This document shows positions 1 to 8,688 of a stretch of 64,000 nucleotides of DNA, in pieces (positions within the stretch are counted from its first letter, which is position 1; the number at the start of each line of letters is the position of its first letter). Made by a program: the position numbers and the translations under genes. Below the pieces are notes generated by a model, which did not search any database, was not told the DNA's origin, and saw nothing but the letters and a program-made list of their open reading frames with translations. The stretch is from CAZTVF01 sp964616985 (GTDB lineage: Bacteria; Planctomycetota; Phycisphaerae; SM23-33), in NCBI GenBank assembly GCA_964616985.1, contig CAZTVF010000009.1, forward strand, positions 7,606 through 71,605. Reading direction: 5' to 3'.

Positions 1-1
1 A

Positions 2-3000
2 CGCGGAGGCCTTTTCGGCGCCGCCGGCGCGCCATCGCCATCGCTCAGCCACTCGCTTGAGAAGATGCGTTCCGCTTACCCGCAACTCGTTTTGGGCATG
101 TCCTCGGACCTGGACTTCCTTGCCGCCCCCGCGGCGGTGCTGGCGAACCTTCAGCCGGACAAGAACGGCGTGGTCACCATCAACCGCAAGGATCTGGGCG
201 ACCACCAGTACATCCAGGTGATCGCCGTCGACCCGCTGAACACGGTTTATCGCCAGGTGGCGCTGACGGAGGCCAAGCTGCAGCGGCAGGACCAGCGGCT
301 GATGGCCACCGCGCTGGACCCGGCCAAGCACCTGGCCGAGCAGAAGCAGATCACGCTGGTGGACAAGGGCCAGAAGTTCGTCGTGCCCGATATCTCCGCC
401 AGCGGCGTGGAGGCGTATGACAGCCTGGCGAAGGTCTACACCTTCTACTCGACGATCTCCAACGACCCGACGCTGCGGGAGTTCGCGTTCATCGTCACGT
501 GGGACAAGCTCACGCCCGAGCAGAAACGCGAGAAGTACTCCAAGTACGCCTGCCACGAGCTGAACTTCTTCCTCTCTCGCAAGGATGCGGAGTTCTTCGC
601 CAAGGCTGTCCAGCCGTACCTCAAGAACAAGAAGGACAAGACCTTCATGGACCGCTTCCTCGTGAATGAGGACCTGGCGGGCTACCTCCAGCCGTGGGAA
701 TTCGAGCGGCTGAACATGGCCGAGCGGGCGCTGCTGGGTCAGCGCATCGCCGAGCAGCAGGCGGCGATGGCGCGGCACGAGAAGGACGTGTACGACCTCC
801 TGCCGGTGGACCTGGAGCGATTCAACTTCCTGTTCAAGACCGCGCTGAAGGCCGGCAGCCTGGAGTCCACCGTGACCTTCGCGGTCGGCGATACGATGCA
901 GATGGACGGGAAGCTTGTGTCTTCGGACATGGCGACGTTCAGGAAGAACGGTGACGGGACGTTGTTGATCAACGGTTCCGCGTTCAAAGGCGGCGGGGGC
1001 GCCGGCGGTGCGGGCCCTGCTCCGGGCGCGCCCCTGACCAGCCCCGCGGCCGACAAGAAGGAAACGGAGATGCTGGAGAAGAAGATGGAGCAGCGGGCCG
1101 CTGCCAAGCAGGACGACCTCGGTGACCGGGATCGCCTCAGCGAGGCCCCAGCCGACGCCGAGAGACAGGCCAAGAAGATCTCCGGCGAGGCCGCGAAGCG
1201 CAAGGAGGCCCGCCAGCTTTACCGCCAGGTGGACAAGACCGAGGAGTGGGTCGAGAACAACTACTACCACCTGCCCATCGAGCGGCAGGATGCCACGCTG
1301 ATCACGCCCAGCGCGTTCTGGCGCGACTTCGCCGCCGCACCGGCCGGCAAGCCGTTCCTCTCGACCAACCTCGCCGAGGCCTCGCGCAACTTCAGCGAGA
1401 TGATGTTCGCCCTGGCCGTGCTGGACCTGCCGATGGCGAGCCCCAAGAGCGACGTCGAGTTCAAGGACGCCCAGATGACGCTCACCCCCGGCGGCCCGGC
1501 CGTCATCTACCACAAGGAGATCAAGGACGCCCAGCCCGCCCCCGAGAAGACGCCCATCCTGGTCAGCCAGAACTTCTTCCGCCTCAGCGACCGCTACCGC
1601 TACGAGAACAACGAGCGGTTCGACAAGTACGTGACGGAGGAGTTCCTCACGGCCGTGGTGTACGGCGCGCAGGTGGTGATCACCAACCCCACCTCGGCCC
1701 GCCAGCGGATCGACCTGCTGCTGCAGATTCCCAAGGGCGCCATGCCCGTCATGGGCAGCCAGGCCACGCGCGGCGTGTACATGGACCTTCAGCCGTTCAG
1801 CACGGCCACGTTCGAGTATTACTTCTACTTCCCGCAGGCGGGCGATTTCGACCACTTCCCCGTGCACGTGGGCAAGAACGACAAGCTGCTGGCGTACGCC
1901 GAGGCGGTGAAGTTCAAGGTGGTGGTCGAGCCCACGAAGATCGACCGCGCGTCGTGGGATTACATCTCGCAGAACGCCACCGACGAGGAACTGCTGACGT
2001 ACCTCAAGGACAATAACATCAACCGCCTGAACCTCGAGCGGATCGCCTACCGCATGAAGAACGCCGAGTTCTTCAAGGCCGCGATCGCGCTGCTGGACTC
2101 GCGCCACGTGTACAACCACACGCTGTGGTCGTACGGCCTGCAGCACAACGTGCTGCCCGCCATCCGCCAGTACCTCCAGCACGCCGACAGCTTCGTGGCC
2201 GGGTGCGGGGCGTATATCGACTCCAAGCCGCTGACCATCAACCCCGTCGAACGCCGCGCCTACCAGCACATGGAGTACGCCCCGCTGGTCAACGCCCGCG
2301 CTCACAAGCTGGGCAAGGGCCGCCAGATCGTCAACGACCGCCTCTTCCAGCAGTACGGGCGGCTGATGAAGATCCTCACCTATCGTCCGCAGCTGGACAA
2401 CGACGACCTGATGGCCGTCACGTACTACATGCTGCTGCAGGACCGCGTGGAAGAAGGCCTGGGCTTCTTCGCCCGCGTCGATGCCAAGAAGCTGCCCACG
2501 GCGCTGCAGTACGACTACTTCACCGCCTACACCGCGTTCTACCGGCAGGACCTCAAGGCCGCGGGCGAGGCGGCGGCGAAGTACAAGGACTACCCCGTCG
2601 ACCGCTGGCAGAAGCTGTTCGCCGACGTGCAGAACCAGATCGCCGAGGCCGCCAGCGGCGCGGCCAAGGTCTCCGACAAGGACGACCGCACGCAGGGCCA
2701 GACGCAGCTGGCCGCCACCGACACGAGCTTCGAGCTCACCGTTGAGGCCCGCAAGGTGACGGTGAAGTACCAGAACCTCGCCTCGGCCCAGGTGAACTAT
2801 TACCTGATGGACGTGGAGCTGCTGTTCTCTCGCAACCCGTTCGTGCAGCAATACGGCAACCAGTTCGCGTTCATCCGCCCCAACGAGACGGCCGTGCTGA
2901 AGGACCTGCCCAAGGACAAGAGCGTGCTGACGTTCGACCTGCCGGCGAAGTTCACCAACAGCAACGTGATGGTCGAGGTCGTCGCCGGCGGGCAGACCAA

Positions 3001-3298
3001 GGCCCAGGCGTACTTCGCCAATTCGCTGGCGGTGCAGGTGATCGAGAATTACGGCCAGGTGAAGGTCTCGCACGAGAAGACCGGCGCGGCGATGGCGAAG
3101 GTGTACGTGAAGACCTACGCCCGCATGAAAGACGGCAGCGTGAAGTTTTACAAGGACGGGTACACCGATGTGCGAGGCCGGTTCGAGTACACCTCGCTGA
3201 ACACCGACGAACTGGACCAGGTGGACCGCTTCAGCTTGCTGATCCTCAGCGAGACCGACGGCGCCGTCGTCCGCGAAGCCGCCCCGCCGAAGAGGTAA
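2..3298 (+). CDS. Very large protein of unknown function, 5' end outside the window
   Basis: The reading frame is open from base 2, so the visible 1098 or so residues are the C-terminal part of a longer protein; the ATG at 65 is probably internal. I do not recognise the family. From the ATG at 65, residues 1-310 are mixed alpha/beta and rich in charged residues. They are followed by a Gly/Ala/Pro linker (about 315-330) and a Lys/Glu/Ala-rich stretch of about 70 residues likely to form a coiled coil. The rest contains beta-rich segments and a helical-repeat-like middle (about 640-860). The extreme C-terminus (about 1000-1060) looks like a beta-sandwich surface domain ending in an RGRFEY-type turn. 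It ends in TAA with no gene downstream for about 800 bp. Size and composition suggest a secreted or envelope protein, but no signal peptide can be checked here. Confidence 0.8.
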   Translation, partial: RGGLFGAAGAPSPSLSHSLEKMRSAYPQLVLGMSSDLDFLAAPAAVLANLQPDKNGVVTINRKDLGDHQYIQVIAVDPLNTVYRQVALTEAKLQRQDQRLMATALDPAKHLAEQKQITLVDKGQKFVVPDISASGVEAYDSLAKVYTFYSTISNDPTLREFAFIVTWDKLTPEQKREKYSKYACHELNFFLSRKDAEFFAKAVQPYLKNKKDKTFMDRFLVNEDLAGYLQPWEFERLNMAERALLGQRIAEQQAAMARHEKDVYDLLPVDLERFNFLFKTALKAGSLESTVTFAVGDTMQMDGKLVSSDMATFRKNGDGTLLINGSAFKGGGGAGGAGPAPGAPLTSPAADKKETEMLEKKMEQRAAAKQDDLGDRDRLSEAPADAERQAKKISGEAAKRKEARQLYRQVDKTEEWVENNYYHLPIERQDATLITPSAFWRDFAAAPAGKPFLSTNLAEASRNFSEMMFALAVLDLPMASPKSDVEFKDAQMTLTPGGPAVIYHKEIKDAQPAPEKTPILVSQNFFRLSDRYRYENNERFDKYVTEEFLTAVVYGAQVVITNPTSARQRIDLLLQIPKGAMPVMGSQATRGVYMDLQPFSTATFEYYFYFPQAGDFDHFPVHVGKNDKLLAYAEAVKFKVVVEPTKIDRASWDYISQNATDEELLTYLKDNNINRLNLERIAYRMKNAEFFKAAIALLDSRHVYNHTLWSYGLQHNVLPAIRQYLQHADSFVAGCGAYIDSKPLTINPVERRAYQHMEYAPLVNARAHKLGKGRQIVNDRLFQQYGRLMKILTYRPQLDNDDLMAVTYYMLLQDRVEEGLGFFARVDAKKLPTALQYDYFTAYTAFYRQDLKAAGEAAAKYKDYPVDRWQKLFADVQNQIAEAASGAAKVSDKDDRTQGQTQLAATDTSFELTVEARKVTVKYQNLASAQVNYYLMDVELLFSRNPFVQQYGNQFAFIRPNETAVLKDLPKDKSVLTFDLPAKFTNSNVMVEVVAGGQTKAQAYFANSLAVQVIENYGQVKVSHEKTGAAMAKVYVKTYARMKDGSVKFYKDGYTDVRGRFEYTSLNTDELDQVDRFSLLILSETDGAVVREAAPPKR

Positions 3299-3353
3299 CG
3301 GATTTAACCACAAAGGACACGAAGAGCACAAAGAAGAGAAACAGGTGGTAAGG

Positions 3354-3378
3354 GTGGCGGCCTTCCCAGGCCGCCGCC
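3354..3378. repeat. GC-rich palindromic repeat, family A (copy 1)
   Basis: A 25-bp unit built around GGCGGCCTTCCCAGGCCGCC, with the same sequence at 6288-6312 and 26641-26665 and the inverted copy at 26682-26706. All copies lie between genes, just after a stop codon or between gene ends, as REP-type elements do. Confidence 0.75.
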
Positions 3379-3395
3379 CGTCGGCGGGAAAGACC

Positions 3396-3598
3396 AATGA
3401 CAAGCCCAAGGAACCAGCCGAGTCGGTGCCACCCCCAAACTTGTTTGGGGGTGCGAAGGCGGCACCGAGTTCATCTCCATAACACGAGTAAATAGAACAC
3501 AATCGCTGCATATGTCTCCGCAACCCCGCCTTCGGCGGGAATGACCATGACAAATGACAAGCCCAAGGAACCAGCCAAGTCGGTGCCACCCCCAAACT
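3396..3598. repeat. 46-bp direct repeat (3396-3441 and 3553-3598)
   Basis: Two 46-bp copies 157 bp apart differ at one base and both end in the GTGCCACCCCCAAACT module. In the first copy the module continues into its own complement, giving a palindrome at 3430-3453 with 11-bp arms and a 2-base centre. In the second copy it becomes the left end of the large palindrome at 3581-4052. Confidence 0.8.
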
Positions 3599-4052
3599 CG
3601 TGGTTCATCACCGAATTCCGGGGAAGGCGACCCGCGTCCCGGGCCCGACGCCTGCGTCGCCCAGCCCTTGGGGTAGGGTGGGCAGGGCTTGCCCACCATC
3701 CCGCCCGATTGATCCACCCGGACGCTTTATGCCTCTTTGCGGGCGGGGTCGCGTGCGTCACGCGCGGAGCCCGCCGGCGACGGTCGCGCTGAGAAGCAGC
3801 GAACCGCAGAACTCCGAACACTGAACAGCAGAACTCCGAAGGGAAAGACCCCCGATCTACAGTCTTTCACTTCGATATTCGAAATTCCTTGTTCTGCGGT
3901 TCTGCTGTTCGCTGCTTCTTCGCCCCCAGCGCATAGACCGTCATGATGAATGGGGCACGTTGGATGGTGGGCATGCCTGCCCACCCTACGGGGCATCGCT
4001 TTCTCGTCCCCGATAGTCCGTGATGAACCAAACGAGTTTGGGGGTGGCACCG
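3581..4052. repeat. 472-bp nested imperfect palindrome
   Basis: Three pairs of complementary blocks are nested in order. The outer pair starts CGGTGCCACCCCC at 3581 and ends GGGGGTGGCACCG at 4052. The middle pair is 3673-3701 with 3962-3989 (GTAGGGTGGGCAGG type). The inner pair is 3791-3812 with about 3891-3920 (AAGCAGCGAACCGCAGAAC type). The whole intergenic space 3299-4100 holds no convincing gene; short open frames through it are by-products of the repeats. It also contains an ACAAAGGACACGAAGAGCAC-type purine run at 3309-3332. Confidence 0.75.
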
Positions 4053-4087
4053 CGTGTGATGCTCATCATCTGCGGGCTATGTGCCTG

Positions 4088-4093
4088 TATAAT
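4088..4093 (+). promoter_or_regulatory. -10 element TATAAT placed for a leaderless mRNA
   Basis: A perfect TATAAT ends 7 nt before the ATG at 4101, so transcription should begin at or next to the start codon. No good -35 hexamer is visible about 17 bp upstream. No ribosome-binding site precedes the ATG, which fits a leaderless transcript. Confidence 0.55.
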
Positions 4094-4100
4094 CCCGATC

Positions 4101-4844
4101 ATGGCACTCACCGAACGCCTCACCGAAATCGTTGGCGACTTTGCGAAACGAAAGTCGCTGTCATTGCGCGATCTGATCGTGCACGCCCCGGACTGCTGGA
4201 ACGTCCGCGTCGCATTCGCCGCCGATGGCCTGGGCCGGTTTGGCATTCGCAACCTGGCGGCCGGAGATGGCAAGGCCATGCACGAGTTCGGCCGCTCGCT
4301 GGGCGATCGCGCCAAGGAGCTCTTCGCGCCGTACCCGTGGAACGAGGCGGCGAATCTCGATGCCGCCTTCGCCGCGGCCATCGGGCAATCGACCGCGCGG
4401 GTGGATGCATCGTACCTGCTGGAGCATGAGGGGCGCGCGATCGACCACTTCTTCCTGTGGAAGGCCGGCGGCAACCCGCAGACGCAGGCGGCGGGGCTGG
4501 AGATTCCCGAACTCGGCGTCGCCATCGCCGACGCCTGGCAGGGCCGCGGCCTGGGCGGCCTGGCCGTGCGCGTGCTGCAGGCCGTCGCTCACGACCTCGG
4601 CTGCGACGCGATCGAACTGACGACCGCCACCTTCAACGACGCCGGCTGGGGCACCTACCAGCGGGCCGGCTTCGAGTACGTCGGTATCCTGCGGATTCCG
4701 CTGGGCGTGGACGTGACGGCGGCCGAGGCCGGCGAGGTGCACGCCACCGCCTTCCGCGACGAGCGCCAGATGGTCTACTGCATCAACGCCGCCACGCGCC
4801 CACGCGTCCTGGAGTACCTCGCCGCCAAACGCGCGAAGGCGTGA
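4101..4844 (+). CDS. GNAT family N-acetyltransferase
   Basis: A 247-residue protein with a GNAT fold in its C-terminal two thirds. The acetyl-CoA pyrophosphate loop is visible as AWQGRGLGGLAVRVL (the Q/R-x-x-G-x-G signature), preceded by a beta-strand containing ELGVAIAD and followed by the beta-5/alpha-4 segment TYQRAGFEYVG. The N-terminal 70 or so residues are not recognisable. The substrate cannot be deduced. The start was set at the ATG 7 nt after TATAAT; an in-frame ATG at 4020 would read through the palindrome and encode an implausible hydrophobic leader. The gene stands alone, 100 bp before the DUF362 gene. Confidence 0.85.
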   Translation: MALTERLTEIVGDFAKRKSLSLRDLIVHAPDCWNVRVAFAADGLGRFGIRNLAAGDGKAMHEFGRSLGDRAKELFAPYPWNEAANLDAAFAAAIGQSTARVDASYLLEHEGRAIDHFFLWKAGGNPQTQAAGLEIPELGVAIADAWQGRGLGGLAVRVLQAVAHDLGCDAIELTTATFNDAGWGTYQRAGFEYVGILRIPLGVDVTAAEAGEVHATAFRDERQMVYCINAATRPRVLEYLAAKRAKA

Positions 4845-4944
4845 CGGGCGGACACGTTTTGGGGGAAACAAGCCGCCGCGAGGCGGGTTCAATGTGAATC
4901 GCACTGTGATACCGTGTCCGTTTCCGTTTCAGCAAGGAAGACGT

Positions 4945-6252
4945 ATGTCGAAACTCGTTCGCTCGTTGGCGTTGTGTGTGATGGCGGCGGTTCTTCTCGG
5001 CGGCTCTGCAGCGCAGGCGGGCTCGCGGCCGGTCGTGGCGATAGTCCAGGGCGACGACGCCAACGTGATGGTCGCCCAGGCCATCGAACTCGTCGGCGGG
5101 CTCAAGGGCATCGTGAAGGACGGCGACCGCGTCGTCATCAAGCCCAACCTCACGTTCTACAACAAGGACAAGGGCATCGTGCCCGGCATGACCACCGACG
5201 TCCGCGTGGCCGCCGCCCTGGTCGCGGCGCTGCGGAAGAGCGCCAACTGCCAGGTCACCATCGCCGAGTCCAGCGGCGGCAGCACACGGGACATGTACAA
5301 GGCGTACGGCTACGACAAGTTCGCCGCCGAGGCCAACGTGCCGCTGCTGGACCTCAAGGAAGAGCCCCGCGTGCACGTCGAGCGGGAAGGCATGGCCTAC
5401 CCTGCATACGAATTCCCCAAGCCCGTGAAGGACGCCGACGTCTTCATTAACATGCCCGTCCTCAAGACGCACCAGCTCACCGGCATCAGCGTGGGCATGA
5501 AGAATCTCTACGGCCTGCTGGACGGCAGCCGCACCGGCATGCACGAGAAGGCCGACAACGTCCTGAGCGACATGGCCGCGATCCGCCACAACGACCTCAT
5601 CGTTGTCGACGGCCTGGCGGGCATGGAAGGGCAGGGCCCGCTGGAAGGTACGCCGGTGAAGATGAACCTGGTGATCGTGGGCACCGACATCGTCGCCGTC
5701 GACGCCGTCGCCACGGCCGTGATGGGCTTCGACCCCGCGCGCCTCCGTCACCTGCAGATCGCCAAGGCCCGCGGCTTGGGCGAGTGCGACCTGTCGAAGA
5801 TCGAGATTCGCGGCACGGCGATCGAGAAGGTGGCCGTCCGCTTCAAGCCGCCCGCGGCCTTCCCGTACACCTGCCCCAAGACGAAGGAGCAGGCCAGGCT
5901 GCTTGCCCGCGTGGTGGAACTGGAGACCGAGTACCAGAAGCAGGCCCTGGGAAAGGAGCCACGTCTGGGCCAATCGTTCCGGTCGGACATCCTGAAGCTC
6001 GACCCGGTGAAATACCCGCTGATCTGCTCGCGGCCTTTCAGCGTCGACTTCAGCGATGGCAGCAGCTGGCGGGCGAAGGACCACATGCAGTTCAACCTCA
6101 CGTGCGACGCATTCGAGCGGCCGCTGGTGGTGGAGGAGATCAACCGCTGGCTGGCCGATGCGTCGCCGGTGGAGATCGCGCCGCATGCTTTGCCCAAGCC
6201 GCCCGAGCCGAAATCGAAGCCCGCGATGCAGCCCGCCTCGCGGCCGAAGTAG
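4945..6252 (+). CDS. Secreted DUF362 family protein
   Basis: A 435-residue protein starting MSKLVRSLALC with a clear Sec signal peptide cleaved near AQA-GSR. An AAGGAAG ribosome-binding site sits 5-8 nt before the ATG at 4945. The mature protein shows the DUF362 pattern: GDRVVIKPNL near residue 60, the FINMPVLKTHQLTG and GMKNLYGLLDG blocks around 170-195, and VDGLAGMEGQGP near 220. DUF362 proteins often carry a C-terminal ferredoxin-like 4Fe-4S domain. None is present here, and the last 100 residues have only isolated cysteines. DUF362 function is unknown, although the domain is often found with Fe-S proteins. The gene is monocistronic. Confidence 0.85.
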   Translation: MSKLVRSLALCVMAAVLLGGSAAQAGSRPVVAIVQGDDANVMVAQAIELVGGLKGIVKDGDRVVIKPNLTFYNKDKGIVPGMTTDVRVAAALVAALRKSANCQVTIAESSGGSTRDMYKAYGYDKFAAEANVPLLDLKEEPRVHVEREGMAYPAYEFPKPVKDADVFINMPVLKTHQLTGISVGMKNLYGLLDGSRTGMHEKADNVLSDMAAIRHNDLIVVDGLAGMEGQGPLEGTPVKMNLVIVGTDIVAVDAVATAVMGFDPARLRHLQIAKARGLGECDLSKIEIRGTAIEKVAVRFKPPAAFPYTCPKTKEQARLLARVVELETEYQKQALGKEPRLGQSFRSDILKLDPVKYPLICSRPFSVDFSDGSSWRAKDHMQFNLTCDAFERPLVVEEINRWLADASPVEIAPHALPKPPEPKSKPAMQPASRPK

Positions 6253-6287
6253 GTGGTGGGGAGGTAACGCCGCCGGCCGCGAAAGGG

Positions 6288-6312
6288 GTGGCGGCCTTCC
6301 CAGGCCGCCGCC
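6288..6312. repeat. GC-rich palindromic repeat, family A (copy 2)
   Basis: Identical to the copies at 3354-3378 and 26641-26665, and located 35 bp after the DUF362 stop codon. It is followed by low-complexity text of the type GGCGAGACGCCCGTG (about 6340-6410), another frequent intergenic module. Confidence 0.7.
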
Positions 6313-6424
6313 GGCACGCGTGGCATGGGAGAGGCCACGGGCGAGACGCCCGTGGGACGCGCGGGCAAGATGCCCGTGCTACGGGGGAGGGGCGAGATGG
6401 CCGTGCCAGGGGCGTCGCACCGGC

Positions 6425-6451
6425 TTGTCAAAAGCATCACGATGTGATAAT
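6425..6451 (+). promoter_or_regulatory. Candidate sigma70-type promoter for the glycosidase-like gene
   Basis: TTGTCA (6425-6430) and GATAAT (6446-6451) are separated by 15 bp, shorter than ideal. The start codon at 6511 lies about 55 nt further on. Confidence 0.4.
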
Positions 6452-6510
6452 CAATTCGCCCTAACGTTCCCCGGTCGATGGTGGTGCATAGTTCGTATCC
6501 AGGAAGAAAC

Positions 6511-8589
6511 ATGACTGATAATGTGTTGCCGTTGCAGGCCCGGATCGTTCCGACGTCCGACGTATCCCAACTCCAGTTCGCCCGCCAGGAGCTCCAGCGG
6601 TTCCTGGCCGCGGGCGGCATCTCGCAGGCCGTGGCCGAGGGGCCCGCGTGGGTGATCGAGCTGCGGGTGGAGGCCACGCTGCCGGCCGGGGCCTTCGCCG
6701 TCCGCCGTGAGCGTCGCGGCGCGGATATCCACGTCACGCTCGCCGGCCACGACGCCACCTGCGTTCTGCATGCCGCCTACACGATGCTCGAGGGGGCGGG
6801 CTGGCGTTTCGAGATCAGCGGCCCGGTGCTGCCCGCGGGCCTGGCGATGGACCGCCTGGCCGAAGGCGATACGCTCATCACGCCCGCGGTGCTGCGCCGC
6901 GGCATCCGCCAGCATATCAACTTCGTGATGGACATCTCCAGCTACCGCCTCGAAGGGGCGAAGGAGTACATGCGGAACCTCGCCCGCATGCGGTTCAACC
7001 ACATCACCTTCCACAGCTACACCAACTTCTGGTTCGAGGCCGCCCTGGAGGACAAGCCCATCCTCGCCGGCGGCTTCTTCTACGGCGTCCGCTACGACAT
7101 CCCCGCCGACGGCATCGTCCGCCAGCACATCCGCGACAACCAGCGGGTCTTCTGCATCCCCGAGATCGAGCCCGCCTACGACGACCCCAGGGAGAAGAGC
7201 CGCCTCGCCGTCGCGTGGCTGGCGGAGCTGATCGCCGAGAGCAAGCGCCTGGGCTTCGGGGTGCAGTTCTCGTTCGAGCCCCGAAACACGCCGATGGCCT
7301 CGTCGCTGAAGATCTGCGACGCGATCCTGCAGCAGTATCCGCAGATCGACGAGCTGGAGATCATCACCAACGAGACGGGCGGCTGGGGCGCGCCCTCCCC
7401 GGTTGACGACGTCCGCCAGGCCATCGCCAAGTACTTCGGCCAGGCCGTCGCGATGGAGCCCGCCGTGGCGAAGTTCATCATTGAAGGCCAGCGGGATATG
7501 GCCGCCTATTTCGCCGACCTCGGGCACAACATCCAGCTCGTGAACGAACTGCAGAAGCACTGGCGAGGCCGCCGCGCGCCCAAGGTCAGCTGCGGCATCT
7601 ACTGCGGCGTGCAGCCTTACCTTCAGTTGTCGGTGATGCTGATGCGGCGGTTCCTGCCGGCGGGCGCGGACTTCGCGATCCTGTCCGGTCACGGCAGCCG
7701 GCGGGTGGCGAACAACATCGCCATCGCAGGCCTGACCACCGAGGACTGGCGGCGGACGATGGTGTACAGCTGGCTGGAATTCGACGGCCTGATGTACCTG
7801 CAGCAGAACGCGGTGCAGGGCATCCGCCGCGTGCTGGAGGGCGTGCGCGACACCGCGGGCCTGGGCAACCTGGGCGGCATCGCGTTCAACCACTGGCGCA
7901 CGGCCGAGAATTGCACGGTCGCCCGCTACGCCGCCGAGGCGACGATCGAAGGCCCCATCGACGAGCGGGCGTTCTACCTTCGCTACGCGGCGGCCCTGGG
8001 CGTGGGCGCCCCCGAAGCGTACGCACAGGCGATGGCGGAGATCGACGAGGCCGACTGGCGCGCGACCGAGGACATGCCCAACGCAGGCTTCTGCGCCGGG
8101 TGGGGCGCCAACGATATGGCCCAGCTTGTGTGGCAGTCCCCGAGCAACGCCGCAAAGGTGCGGGCGCGGTATGAGACGGCGCTGGACCTGCTGCGGCAGT
8201 GCGCTGCGGGCACGCAGTCAGCGGCTGGGCGCGCGTACCTGGCCACGCTGGACAACCGCATCCGCTGCACGATCCTCTACGTCCGGGCGATCGAGAAGGG
8301 CGCCGAGCTGGTCCCGCTGTGCCAGGGGCGGACGGCCGAGCAGTTCACGCCGGCCGAGCGGAACCAGATCGCGGCAATCTGCGAGCACGCGTGTGCCAAT
8401 CTTGATGCATACATGAAGCTCCATGCCACGCTGCTGCCCGACCGCGGCAGCGAGGGCACGCTGATCAGCCTGCATTACTACACGGCCGCGTTCTTTCGCC
8501 GCCTCCGCAAGAACTGGGGCGGCGTCGGCGAGGACGTGCCCGTCCGCGCCACCGGTGAAGACCCGCCGCTGCCGATCATGGTGCAGTAG
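6511..8589 (+). CDS. Putative glycoside hydrolase-like protein (GH20/GH67-like architecture)
   Basis: A 692-residue protein. The ATG at 6511 is preceded by AGGAAG; an upstream in-frame ATG at 6478 lacks a ribosome-binding site. Residues 1-110 look like the alpha/beta domain found before the catalytic barrel in GH20 and alpha-glucuronidase-type enzymes (QFARQELQRFL, then a strand-rich stretch ending in CVLHAAYTMLEGAGWRFE). From about residue 120 the protein has the spacing of a TIM barrel: RMRFNHITFHSY, VFCIPEIEPAY, GFGVQFSFEPRN, ELEIITNETGGWG. ITNETGG could carry an acidic catalytic residue, but I cannot assign it. The C-terminal 200 residues are helical. No signal peptide is apparent, so it may act on imported oligosaccharides. 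The family assignment is tentative. Confidence 0.7.
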   Translation: MTDNVLPLQARIVPTSDVSQLQFARQELQRFLAAGGISQAVAEGPAWVIELRVEATLPAGAFAVRRERRGADIHVTLAGHDATCVLHAAYTMLEGAGWRFEISGPVLPAGLAMDRLAEGDTLITPAVLRRGIRQHINFVMDISSYRLEGAKEYMRNLARMRFNHITFHSYTNFWFEAALEDKPILAGGFFYGVRYDIPADGIVRQHIRDNQRVFCIPEIEPAYDDPREKSRLAVAWLAELIAESKRLGFGVQFSFEPRNTPMASSLKICDAILQQYPQIDELEIITNETGGWGAPSPVDDVRQAIAKYFGQAVAMEPAVAKFIIEGQRDMAAYFADLGHNIQLVNELQKHWRGRRAPKVSCGIYCGVQPYLQLSVMLMRRFLPAGADFAILSGHGSRRVANNIAIAGLTTEDWRRTMVYSWLEFDGLMYLQQNAVQGIRRVLEGVRDTAGLGNLGGIAFNHWRTAENCTVARYAAEATIEGPIDERAFYLRYAAALGVGAPEAYAQAMAEIDEADWRATEDMPNAGFCAGWGANDMAQLVWQSPSNAAKVRARYETALDLLRQCAAGTQSAAGRAYLATLDNRIRCTILYVRAIEKGAELVPLCQGRTAEQFTPAERNQIAAICEHACANLDAYMKLHATLLPDRGSEGTLISLHYYTAAFFRRLRKNWGGVGEDVPVRATGEDPPLPIMVQ

Positions 8590-8620
8590 CCTTTTTCGGT
8601 GTGTTCATCCAACGGGCAGG

Positions 8621-8662
8621 TTCGAACAGCGCTAAAAGGCGAGCGATGCCCCGGCGCCGCCA
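8621..8662. repeat. Intergenic repeat, family C half-site
   Basis: TTCGAACAGCGCTAAAAGGC followed by GAGCGATGCCCCGGCGCCGCC matches the right arm of the palindrome at 16721-16790. It lies between the convergent glycosidase-like gene and the redox operon. Confidence 0.6.
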
Positions 8663-8688
8663 CAGGCAGAACACTATTCCTGGGTGAG

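Noticed and set aside
3396..3598. Possible CRISPR array because of the 46-bp direct repeat
   Set aside because: Only two copies, 157 bp apart with dissimilar spacing elsewhere, and no cas genes.
4783..6186. A 467-codon minus-strand frame opposite the DUF362 gene
   Set aside because: His/Val/Gly-rich low-complexity translation; the real plus-strand gene has a signal peptide, ribosome-binding site and DUF362 motifs.
8618..8632. GGTTCGAA-type text resembling a tRNA T-loop (also at 16760)
   Set aside because: No cloverleaf can be drawn around it; it belongs to the family C repeat.
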